Origin: JANYCG01 sp031365665
GTDB taxonomy: Bacteria; Pseudomonadota; Gammaproteobacteria; Burkholderiales; Burkholderiaceae_C
Direction: 5' to 3'
Assembly (NCBI GenBank): GCA_031365665.1
Contig: JANLYO010000111.1
Span: forward strand, 6,782 to 70,781
Length of the DNA: 64,000 nucleotides
Shown: piece after piece, positions 57,892-64,000 of the stretch
How the letters are laid out: every line of letters begins with the position of its first letter
Numbering within the stretch: the stretch's first letter is position 1
Made by a program: the position numbers and the translations under genes
The notes under the pieces: generated by a model
Database searches by the model: none
What the model saw: only the letters and a program-made list of their open reading frames with translations
What the model was told of the DNA's origin: nothing

Positions 57892-58010
57892 TTTGTTAAC
57901 ACTCATGTTAATTATGGGGCAAAAATTCCCGTCCAACAACGATTTCAGATCGATTTACGCCATCAGGCCACGTGAAATGGCGAAAGTTAGCTATAATCAG
58001 CATAGCAATA
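57892..58010 (-). repeat. Intergenic repeat R8 (hairpin-core-TTAACA end)
   Basis: A 119-bp AT-rich copy between the convergent pldA and tRNA-Phe genes. On the minus strand: TTGCTATGCTGATTATAGC hairpin, CGCCAT...ATGGCG inner stem around core CACGTGGCCTGATGGCG, and end ATTAACATGAGTGTTAACA. It matches R5 most closely in the inner stem. Confidence 0.8.
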
Positions 58011-58063
58011 CAACGTCACATCCAAGCTGTGCGATGTGGCCTGGATCGGATATTTCGCAAATG

Positions 58064-58100
58064 AAAACGCCCCAGAACCTGTGAAGGCGCTGGGGCGTTT
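58064..58100 (-). terminator. Intrinsic terminator of tRNA-Phe
   Basis: On the minus strand, 5 bp after the encoded CCA of the tRNA: stem AAACGCCCCAG / CTGGGGCGTTT (11 bp, perfect) with a 14-nt loop, followed by TTTT on that strand. The short T-run is typical enough for a Rho-independent terminator. Confidence 0.75.
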
Positions 58101-58105
58101 GAAAC

Positions 58106-58181
58106 TGGTGGCCTGGGGCGGAATCGAACCACCGACACAAGGATTTTCAATCCTCTGCTCTACCGACTGAGCTACCGGGCC
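58106..58181 (-). tRNA. pheT-like tRNA: tRNA-Phe (anticodon GAA)
   Basis: A 76-nt cloverleaf on the minus strand with 3' CCA encoded. D-arm TAGCTCAGTCGGTAGAGC, anticodon stem-loop GAGGA-TTGAAAA-TCCTT giving anticodon GAA, and T-arm GGTGG-TTCGATT-CCGCC. The acceptor stem pairs GGCCCGG with CCAGGCC and has a C5-A68 mismatch. The closest terminator is 5 bp downstream. Confidence 0.95.
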
Positions 58182-58232
58182 AAGGCTTCGAATTATATCA
58201 GCAGCACACGGCCACGAGGCTCAACGCAAGCC

Positions 58233-58910
58233 TCAGGCGGCGCTGCGTTTGCCACGGGTCAGGTCAACGCCGAGCTGCTTGAGTTTGCGGTACAGATGCG
58301 TGCGTTCGAGGCCGGTTTTTTCGGCGACCCGGGTCATGGAGCCATTCTCTTTGGCCAGGTGGTATTCGAAATACGCTTTCTCGAATTCGTCGCGGGCCTC
58401 ACGCAGCGGTTTGTCGAGCATGAAGCTCTGCCAGGATTGCAAGCCCCCCTCGGTGGCTGGCATGGCGACGTGGCCTACTGTGGCGACCGCTTCTACGGCA
58501 TGAACCACCGGCTGCATCATCATTGGGGGCGGCGCTTTGCGGGCTGTGCCCCGGGCCAGGCCCTGCTCGACCGCCTTGAGCAGTTTCTGCATGGTGATGG
58601 GTTTTTCCAGAAACGCGAGCGCTCCGATTTTGGTGGCTTCCACCGCAGTATCGATGGTGGCGTGGCCGCTCATCATGATGACTGGCATGGTGAGCACACC
58701 GGCTGAGGACCATTCCTTGAGCAGGGTCACACCGTCGGTGTCGGGCATCCAGATGTCAAGCAGCACAAGGTCGGGGCGCTCCTTCTGGCGCGCCGCGCGG
58801 GCTTGCGCTGCATTTTCGGCAAGTTCGACGCTGTGGCCTTCGTCATTGAGGATCTCCCACAACAGGTCACGAATGCCCAGTTCATCATCCACCACCAGTA
58901 TGTTTGCCAT
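58233..58910 (-). CDS. ntrX: NtrX-type response regulator lacking the AAA+ domain
   Basis: Encodes 225 aa. Receiver domain with the phosphoacceptor Asp52 (LVLLDIWMPDTDG), MMSGHATID and Lys in FLEKPITMQKLLKAVEQ. A Pro/Met/Val-rich linker of about 45 residues follows, then a Fis-type helix-turn-helix (MTRVAEKTGLERTHLYRKLKQLGVDL). The central sigma-54 AAA+ ATPase of classical NtrX is missing, so it should act as a direct DNA-binding regulator. It follows ntrY by 41 bp and is phosphorylated by it by inference. It ends 52 bp before the tRNA-Phe gene. Confidence 0.88.
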   Translation of the reverse strand: MANILVVDDELGIRDLLWEILNDEGHSVELAENAAQARAARQKERPDLVLLDIWMPDTDGVTLLKEWSSAGVLTMPVIMMSGHATIDTAVEATKIGALAFLEKPITMQKLLKAVEQGLARGTARKAPPPMMMQPVVHAVEAVATVGHVAMPATEGGLQSWQSFMLDKPLREARDEFEKAYFEYHLAKENGSMTRVAEKTGLERTHLYRKLKQLGVDLTRGKRSAA

Positions 58911-58951
58911 GATTTGCGCGTTGTCCCTTGGGAATTTAGCCGTGGCGCGCG

Positions 58952-61246
58952 TCAGGGTGGCGCGTCGGTGGCTGATGCGAATGATAACGACACTTGGGCG
59001 CCTTGCACCTTGCCGTCAGCAACCCGGTTGGCAATATCGATGCGGGCACCGTGTTCGTCGGCGATTTTCTTCACGACGGCCAACCCGAGCCCGGTGCCTT
59101 TGGCCTTGGTGGTGACGTAGGGCTCGAACGCGCGGGCCAGGATGTTGTCGGGAAATCCATGCCCGCAATCCAGCACGGTCAGGCGTACGCGGTTGGAGGA
59201 CTTGTTCCATTGGGTTTTGAGGGTCACTGCCGCAGCGCTGGCGGCAGCCTGTGTGGCGTCTTGGGCGTTTTGCAGCAGGTTGTGCACGACCTGGCGCAAC
59301 TGTTGGCTGTCGCCCAGGATGTCCGGGCACGTTGGATCCAGGTCCAGTTGCACCGGCACACGCGCGTTTTCGGGCGCATAGAGGTTCATCAACTCTTGAA
59401 CCAGATGGTTCAAATCCACGGGTTTGAGATCTGCTGAAGGAAGGCGGGCGTAATCGCGGAATTCGTTAACCAGGCGTTTCATGGCATCGACCTGGTCGAC
59501 GATGGTTTTGACCGACTTCGTCAAAATAGCCTGTTCTGGCACTTGCAGTTTGCCGTCAAGTTTCATGGCCAGGCGTTCTGCCGAGAGCTGGATGGGTGTC
59601 AGGGGGTTCTTGATTTCGTGGGCGAGCCGACGCGCCACTTCACCCCAGGCCTGGGAGCGTTGTGAGGACACGATTTCAGAGATGTCGTCAAACACCAAAA
59701 GCCGGGCGGCACCCGGAAGTTCGGCACCCCTGGCCACCAGCGTAATGGCATTTTGAGCGGCGTGGCCAACCATGCCGCCTTCGGGCTTGCCGAGTTCAAA
59801 TGACTGCTGCCAGTGGTCCAAGCCATGGGCGTTGCGATCGCCCAGAAAATGCCGGAACTGCGCTTGCACGTTGCTGGCAAACTCTTCGAGCCCCGCCACG
59901 TCTGACAGCGGGCGGCCCTCGAAGGCGGCAAGCGGCACACGCAGGATGCGCGTGGCACCGGGGTTGGACGAAACAATCACGCCTGAAGCGTCGAGCACGA
60001 TCACGCCGGATGTCAGGTTGTCCAGGATGGTCTGCAAATTGGCTCTGGCCGCATTCACCTGCGCCATGCTGCTTTCGACCGCGCCGCGCGCATCAGACAA
60101 CTGCTGGGTCATGTCGGCAAATGACCGCGTCAGGCCACCGAGTTCATCGCGCCCGCGCAAGACGGCTTTGGGCGTCAGGTCACCCGCCGCCACCTGGCGC
60201 ACGCCGTCGGCCAACAGCAGCAAGGGCCGCGCGATGAGGTTGCCAATCAGCACGGCCAACAGCACCGCGCCAAATACAGCGAGAAAGAGGCTCAAGGTCA
60301 GCGTGCCGATGTACATGCGTTTGAGGCCGTCGCGGGCCAGCGCACGCTCCTGATACTCGCGATTGGCCTCGGTCACCGCCAAGGCATTGGCGACCAGCGT
60401 GGACGGCAGCGCCTGAGTCACCTGCAAGAAACGGGGTTCGTCTTGCAGCGCAAAACGGGCGCTGTTGACCGGCACCAAGGCCTTGATGCGGGCATTGCCC
60501 ACCGTGGCGCTGGTGGCTTCTTCCAGCCCTTCAACCCAGGTAATTGACTTCTGGCCGCGCGCGTTGCGAAACTGCAGCGGGGTGGGCTTCTCAGGGCTGA
60601 GCTGAAACCGCGATTGGCCCGCACCGCCGATCAACTGGCCCGCCGCTCCCCACAACACAATATCGGTCGCAGCCAGCTGCTCGCGGACGCGTTCAAGCGG
60701 CAGCGCAGCGGTGGCGTCCGGCGTATCGGCCAACTGGCCCGCAGCCGACCGGGTTTTGGCGGCCAGGTCATTGGTCAGTGTTTCCAAGGTAACCCGGCCG
60801 AGGTTGAGGCCAGCATCCAGTGCACCTTCGACTTTGACGTCAAACCAGCTTTCAATGGAGCGCGACACAAATTGGTAGGACACCACGTAAATCAGCAGCC
60901 CTGGCGCAAACCCTGCCAGTGCAAATACCGCCGCCAACCGCACCAGCAAACGGCTGCCAAACCGGCCCTGGCGCAGACGGATGGCCAGCCGTAGGGCAAT
61001 CCAGACGATGGCACTGAGCAACAGTGCGGCCACCACCACGTTGAGCGTGAACAACATCTGGTAGTTGCGCTCATATAGCTCGCGGTTGTTGGTGGCCTGC
61101 GTCAACAAAAACAGCAGCACCAGGCCAATCGCCACCATTGCCGCGACACCCGCGCCAAGCGTCCAGCGAAAGGCGCGCGAACTTTGCCCAGCCGACGCAG
61201 TGGCGGTGACCTCGGCATTGGCTGCAGAGCTTGGCTGTCCGGGCAT
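58952..61246 (-). CDS. ntrY: NtrY-type membrane sensor kinase
   Basis: Encodes 764 aa. Two hydrophobic helices near the N-terminus (FRWTLGAGVAAMVAIGLVLLFLL, NVVVAALLLSAIVWIALRLAI) and a third region (LLVRLAAVFALAGFAPGLLIYVV) precede a periplasmic sensor part, then a HAMP (LIARPLLLLADGVRQVAAGDL), a PAS domain (TSGVIVLDASGVIVSSNPGATRIL), HisKA (RRLAHEIKNPLTPIQLSAERL) and HATPase (LDCGHGFPDNILARAFEPYVTTKAKGTGLGLA). NtrY senses redox or nitrogen state. The start ATG overlaps the DUF4390 stop (TGATG); a GTG 3 bp earlier is also possible. Confidence 0.92.
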   Translation of the reverse strand: MPGQPSSAANAEVTATASAGQSSRAFRWTLGAGVAAMVAIGLVLLFLLTQATNNRELYERNYQMLFTLNVVVAALLLSAIVWIALRLAIRLRQGRFGSRLLVRLAAVFALAGFAPGLLIYVVSYQFVSRSIESWFDVKVEGALDAGLNLGRVTLETLTNDLAAKTRSAAGQLADTPDATAALPLERVREQLAATDIVLWGAAGQLIGGAGQSRFQLSPEKPTPLQFRNARGQKSITWVEGLEEATSATVGNARIKALVPVNSARFALQDEPRFLQVTQALPSTLVANALAVTEANREYQERALARDGLKRMYIGTLTLSLFLAVFGAVLLAVLIGNLIARPLLLLADGVRQVAAGDLTPKAVLRGRDELGGLTRSFADMTQQLSDARGAVESSMAQVNAARANLQTILDNLTSGVIVLDASGVIVSSNPGATRILRVPLAAFEGRPLSDVAGLEEFASNVQAQFRHFLGDRNAHGLDHWQQSFELGKPEGGMVGHAAQNAITLVARGAELPGAARLLVFDDISEIVSSQRSQAWGEVARRLAHEIKNPLTPIQLSAERLAMKLDGKLQVPEQAILTKSVKTIVDQVDAMKRLVNEFRDYARLPSADLKPVDLNHLVQELMNLYAPENARVPVQLDLDPTCPDILGDSQQLRQVVHNLLQNAQDATQAAASAAAVTLKTQWNKSSNRVRLTVLDCGHGFPDNILARAFEPYVTTKAKGTGLGLAVVKKIADEHGARIDIANRVADGKVQGAQVSLSFASATDAPP

Positions 61247-61896
61247 CACTTGGGAGCCTGCGGCGGAAGTGTTTGCATGCTCGTGGCGAAGATGTTCCAG
61301 TCTGCCTGGCCCAGCACGCCAATCTGGAACGGTCGAGGCAATTGCGCCAGATCCAGCCGGAACTTGAATTCCACATTATGTTTCTGCTCGGCGTCAATGT
61401 CTCCTGGCTCCGCAATTTTCCAGTTCGAAATGCGTTTGACTGCCGCGAGCGCATCCGCCAAGGAGTCGAAACTCTGGTTAAGAGCGAGCCCCAGGCTGCT
61501 GGCTGTGATGGCTCCGGAGGCAACATTGATCCGCCAGCGTCGCGTCAAAGGCTGGAAGGCCAGGCGGACATGGCGTTCTGCGCTCAGCACTTTTTTGTCA
61601 TACCAGTACCATCTGGCACGGTAAACATCGGCCTCGGCCACAAAAAACATAGGGACACCCTTGTGCAAGGCGTCTTCCACTGGGGGCGGCAATTCAAACT
61701 TCAGCGCGGCCGATAAAACGATGCTGTCCGGCTTGCGTTCGACGAGCAGTTGATTGACCTCTGCGCTGGTTGCCTCGGTTGCTGCGGCTTGGGCTTGCAA
61801 CGGCAGACTTGCCAGCAGGCAGACGCACACCACCCCTGCGGCGCATTCAAGCCACGCGTTTTTCAAGCAGCGCGAGAAAAAACCCGTCATGGTCAT
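61246..61896 (-). CDS. DUF4390 domain protein
   Basis: Encodes 216 aa from MTMTGFFSRC with a signal peptide (GVVCVCLLASLPLQAQA). DUF4390 domain: LVERKPDSIVLSAALKFELPPPVEDALHKGVPMFFVAEADVY. It is found between rsmB and ntrY in many betaproteobacteria. Its function is unknown, but conserved location suggests a role in NtrY signalling or envelope homeostasis. It overlaps the end of rsmB by about 50 bp and ntrY by one base. The exact start is uncertain. Confidence 0.82.
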   Translation of the reverse strand: MTMTGFFSRCLKNAWLECAAGVVCVCLLASLPLQAQAAATEATSAEVNQLLVERKPDSIVLSAALKFELPPPVEDALHKGVPMFFVAEADVYRARWYWYDKKVLSAERHVRLAFQPLTRRWRINVASGAITASSLGLALNQSFDSLADALAAVKRISNWKIAEPGDIDAEQKHNVEFKFRLDLAQLPRPFQIGVLGQADWNIFATSMQTLPPQAPK

Positions 61897-63181
61897 CTGC
61901 TGAATTGTCCGGGACGCCTTCCTCATTTGCCCTGAAATGAGGCAATAAATGACCCGGCGAGTCCATCAAGGCGGCATCGGTGTTGTGCGCAAGAAACGTT
62001 TGTATCTGATCTGTGCCTTCTGCCTTGAATACTGAACAGGTGCAATACAGCAAACGGCCGCCTGGTTTGAGCACAGGCCAAAGCGCCTTGAGAAGATTCG
62101 CCTGGATCATGGCGAGTTGGGATACATCTGCCTCACGCCGCAGCCAGCGCACGTCCGGATGGCGTCGCACAATGCCGGAGGCGGTGCAGGGAGCATCCAG
62201 CAGAATTGCGTCAAAGCGCTGGCCGTCCCACCAAGTGCCGGGTGAACCCGCGTCACCCACGCGCAAGCGGGCCACCAGCCCCAAACGCGTCAAAGTCTGC
62301 TGGATTTTCTCCAGCCTTGATGCGTCGATGTCAATGGACGTCACGTCGCGGCAGCCCATTTCCAGCAAATGAGCCGTCTTGCCGCCGGGTGCGGCACAGG
62401 CGTCAAGCACCTTGAGGCCCGCAATGCCGGGAAGCCCGTCCAGCAACAAGGGGGCAGCCAATTGTGCAGCCGCATCCTGAACGGAAACCAGGCCATCCAG
62501 AAAACCAGGCACGGAAGCAACCGAAGTTGCCGTTGACAAAGCGATGCCATGGCGCCCGCTCGCACGTGCCCCAATGCCAACGCTCAGCAAACCTTCAAGG
62601 TAATCGTCTCGCGAAGCTTTGCGCTCATTGACGCGAAGAGTCATCGGGGCTTGGCGATTATTGGACTCCAACACGTGCTGCCAGTGGTCTGGAAAATCCA
62701 GCTTCAGACGCTTGATCCACCATGGAGGGTGGTTCCATCTGGCAGTTTCATACTTGTCGCTCGCCTGTATCAACGCATCGCGCCCACGCAAGAATCGGCG
62801 CAAACAGGCATTGATGAAGCTGGCCTGAGCCTTCGTTGCCGGTTGCCGTTTCGCTGCTTCCACGACCTGGTTGACCAGCGTATGGGCATCAAACATGGCC
62901 TGCGATTCCTGCCAGGCCAGCGCCAATGCGCAACATAGCAGCGCATCGGCTGCGGGGGGTGGCGCGCGGGACGCCAGCAAACTGCGCAAGGCGTCTGCCC
63001 GACCAAGATGGCGCAATACCTGAAACAAAAGTGCCTGGGCGCCTGGGCGAATCACCGGGTCGATCTGCTCCAGCAATAGACTGGTGGACTTTCCCCCGCG
63101 CACAGACTGCAATAAGTGGCCCACCACCTGTAGTTTTTGCCACAAGGGCGGGTCAGCGCGCTTGACCAACGAGTGTGTCAT
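61847..63181 (-). CDS. rsmB: 16S rRNA m5C967 methyltransferase
   Basis: Encodes 444 aa from MTHSLVKRADPPLWQKL. RsmB methylates C967 of 16S rRNA with SAM. The N-terminal NusB-like domain is followed by a methyltransferase domain: LDACAAPGGKTAHLLEMG, the motif IV catalytic Cys in LLDAPCTASGIVRRHPDVRWLRREAD, and the second Cys in YCTCSVFKAEG. Upstream in-frame codons would overlap the rpoC terminator region. It ends inside the DUF4390 gene. Confidence 0.92.
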   Translation of the reverse strand: MTHSLVKRADPPLWQKLQVVGHLLQSVRGGKSTSLLLEQIDPVIRPGAQALLFQVLRHLGRADALRSLLASRAPPPAADALLCCALALAWQESQAMFDAHTLVNQVVEAAKRQPATKAQASFINACLRRFLRGRDALIQASDKYETARWNHPPWWIKRLKLDFPDHWQHVLESNNRQAPMTLRVNERKASRDDYLEGLLSVGIGARASGRHGIALSTATSVASVPGFLDGLVSVQDAAAQLAAPLLLDGLPGIAGLKVLDACAAPGGKTAHLLEMGCRDVTSIDIDASRLEKIQQTLTRLGLVARLRVGDAGSPGTWWDGQRFDAILLDAPCTASGIVRRHPDVRWLRREADVSQLAMIQANLLKALWPVLKPGGRLLYCTCSVFKAEGTDQIQTFLAHNTDAALMDSPGHLLPHFRANEEGVPDNSADDHDGFFLALLEKRVA

Positions 63182-63237
63182 TTGCTGGACGCCAATGAGG
63201 CCAAAGGTTCGAGTGGTTCCATCGTCTGACAGCGGAA

Positions 63238-63277
63238 ACAAAAACGCCTCAACCCCGGCTTGAGGGATTGAGGCGTC
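63238..63277 (-). terminator. rpoC transcription terminator
   Basis: Rho-independent terminator on the minus strand, 27 bp after the rpoC stop. Arms ACGCCTCAA and TTGAGGCGT (perfect, 9 bp) with a 15-nt loop, followed by GTTTTTG. It separates rpoC from rsmB. Confidence 0.85.
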
Positions 63278-63303
63278 AGCGTAAGAACGGACAAGCGGGC
63301 TTT

Positions 63304-64000
63304 TTATTGAGCGGCAGCGTCGACCGAAGCTGCTTCAGAACCCTCTGCGATACCTGCCAGCTCGGCAGCCTCGGCGTCCGCAATGGCGCGGCGCTCGGCG
63401 TCGTCCATCGTTTCACGGACACGACGGGCTTCGTGATAAGCCTGGCCGGTTCCAGCGGGAATCAAGCGGCCCACAATCACGTTTTCCTTCAAGCCGCGCA
63501 ATTCATCGCGCTTGCCCATGATGGCAGCTTCGGTCAACACGCGCGTGGTTTCCTGGAAGGATGCGGCGCTGATGAAGCTGTCGGTGGAAAGAGAGGCCTT
63601 GGTGATGCCCAGCAGCAGGTTGGTAAAGGTGGCTGGCACCTTGCCGTCGCCGCGCAGCGCATCGTTGGTATTGAGCATCTCTGAGCGTTCAACCTGCTCG
63701 CCGGAGATATAGCTGGAATCACCTGTGTTGTCGACCACCACACGGCGCAACATCTGACGAACAATCACTTCAATGTGTTTGTCGTTGATCTTCACGCCTT
63801 GCAAGCGGTAAACGTCCTGCACTTCATCGACGATATAACGCGCCAGTTCCTCCGAACCCAGGAGCCGCAAGATATCTTGCGGATCGGCTGGGCCATCCAC
63901 CACACTCTCGCCCTTGTTGACGACTTGGCCTTCGTGCACCAGGATGTTCTTCTCTTTGGGCACAAGCTCTTCCCACACTGAGCCTTCCGGATCGGTGATC
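63304..64000 (-). CDS. rpoC: RNA polymerase beta' subunit, C-terminal part
   Basis: The last 232 residues of RpoC; the gene continues beyond the right edge of the window, so this is partial. Conserved end segments: PADPQDILRLLGSEELARYIVDEVQDVYRLQGV, NDKHIEVIVRQML, ISAASFQETTRVLTEAAI and GLKENVIVGRLIPAGTG. Alanine/glutamate-rich tail at the C-terminus. The rpoC frame is open to base 64000. Downstream is its own terminator. Confidence 0.97.
   Translation of the reverse strand, partial: ITDPEGSVWEELVPKEKNILVHEGQVVNKGESVVDGPADPQDILRLLGSEELARYIVDEVQDVYRLQGVKINDKHIEVIVRQMLRRVVVDNTGDSSYISGEQVERSEMLNTNDALRGDGKVPATFTNLLLGITKASLSTDSFISAASFQETTRVLTEAAIMGKRDELRGLKENVIVGRLIPAGTGQAYHEARRVRETMDDAERRAIADAEAAELAGIAEGSEAASVDAAAQ

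Overview
The window reads as chromosomal DNA of a high-GC betaproteobacterium, most likely Burkholderiales/Comamonadaceae (Rhodoferax- or Polaromonas-like). This is inferred from the gene types: FlhDC control of flagella, an NtrY paired with a short NtrX-type regulator, a persulfide dioxygenase-rhodanese fusion, and rsmB next to a DUF4390 gene and ntrYX. Genes are dense on both strands. I see no prophage, integrase, insertion sequence, rRNA or CRISPR array. There is one tRNA.

Layout. 1-2.2 kb: sulfur island with two YeeE/YedE-type membrane subunits divergent from a persulfide dioxygenase-rhodanese fusion. 2.4-7.4 kb: amidase, coaX, a DUF2817 peptidase-like protein and an M20 amidohydrolase. 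7.5-11.5 kb: molybdopterin oxidoreductase plus a NarL-type two-component pair. 11.5-15.2 kb: an unusual flagellar block with fliN, fliM, a FliG lacking the torque domain, fliT, and divergent flhDC. 15.2-16.7 kb: two toxin-antitoxin modules. 16.9-22.9 kb: a MocR-type regulator divergent from LysE and EamA exporters, then aminotransferase, GST and PhzF genes. 23.2-33.4 kb: a likely purine/nucleoside catabolic locus with a four-gene ABC importer, nucleoside hydrolase, adenosine-deaminase-like enzyme, histidine phosphatase and a three-subunit molybdenum hydroxylase. 33.7-36.9 kb: DUF2306 protein, hydrolase, third toxin-antitoxin pair, lipocalin. 37-42 kb: a stand-alone AceE-type E1 divergent from an Lrp regulator, and a B12-binding radical SAM protein. 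42.2-48.9 kb: DsbD/ScsB-like reductase, DapA-family aldolase, thioredoxin-like protein, small genes, hemE. 49.2-57.9 kb: priA, MATE and AEC transporters, Rep-type helicase, outer-membrane phospholipase A. 58-64 kb: tRNA-Phe, ntrX-like, ntrY, DUF4390, rsmB, and the 3' end of rpoC.

Two observations stand out. First, eight AT-rich intergenic repeats, most about 115-120 bp, are scattered through the window (R1-R8). They share one hairpin end and a GTGGCC core, and finish with one of two alternative palindromic ends. They look like one modular, MITE- or REP-like family. Separate GC-rich palindromic repeats sit in frame inside coding genes (rep helicase, phzF, aceE-like, mocR-like). Second, the flagellar switch block encodes a FliG that stops before the MotA-contacting domain and is translationally coupled to a divergent FliM. 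This suggests a paralogous or repurposed C-ring cassette.

Start sites were chosen by family length, ribosome-binding sites and overlaps. All functional calls come from motif recognition by eye; no database search was run.
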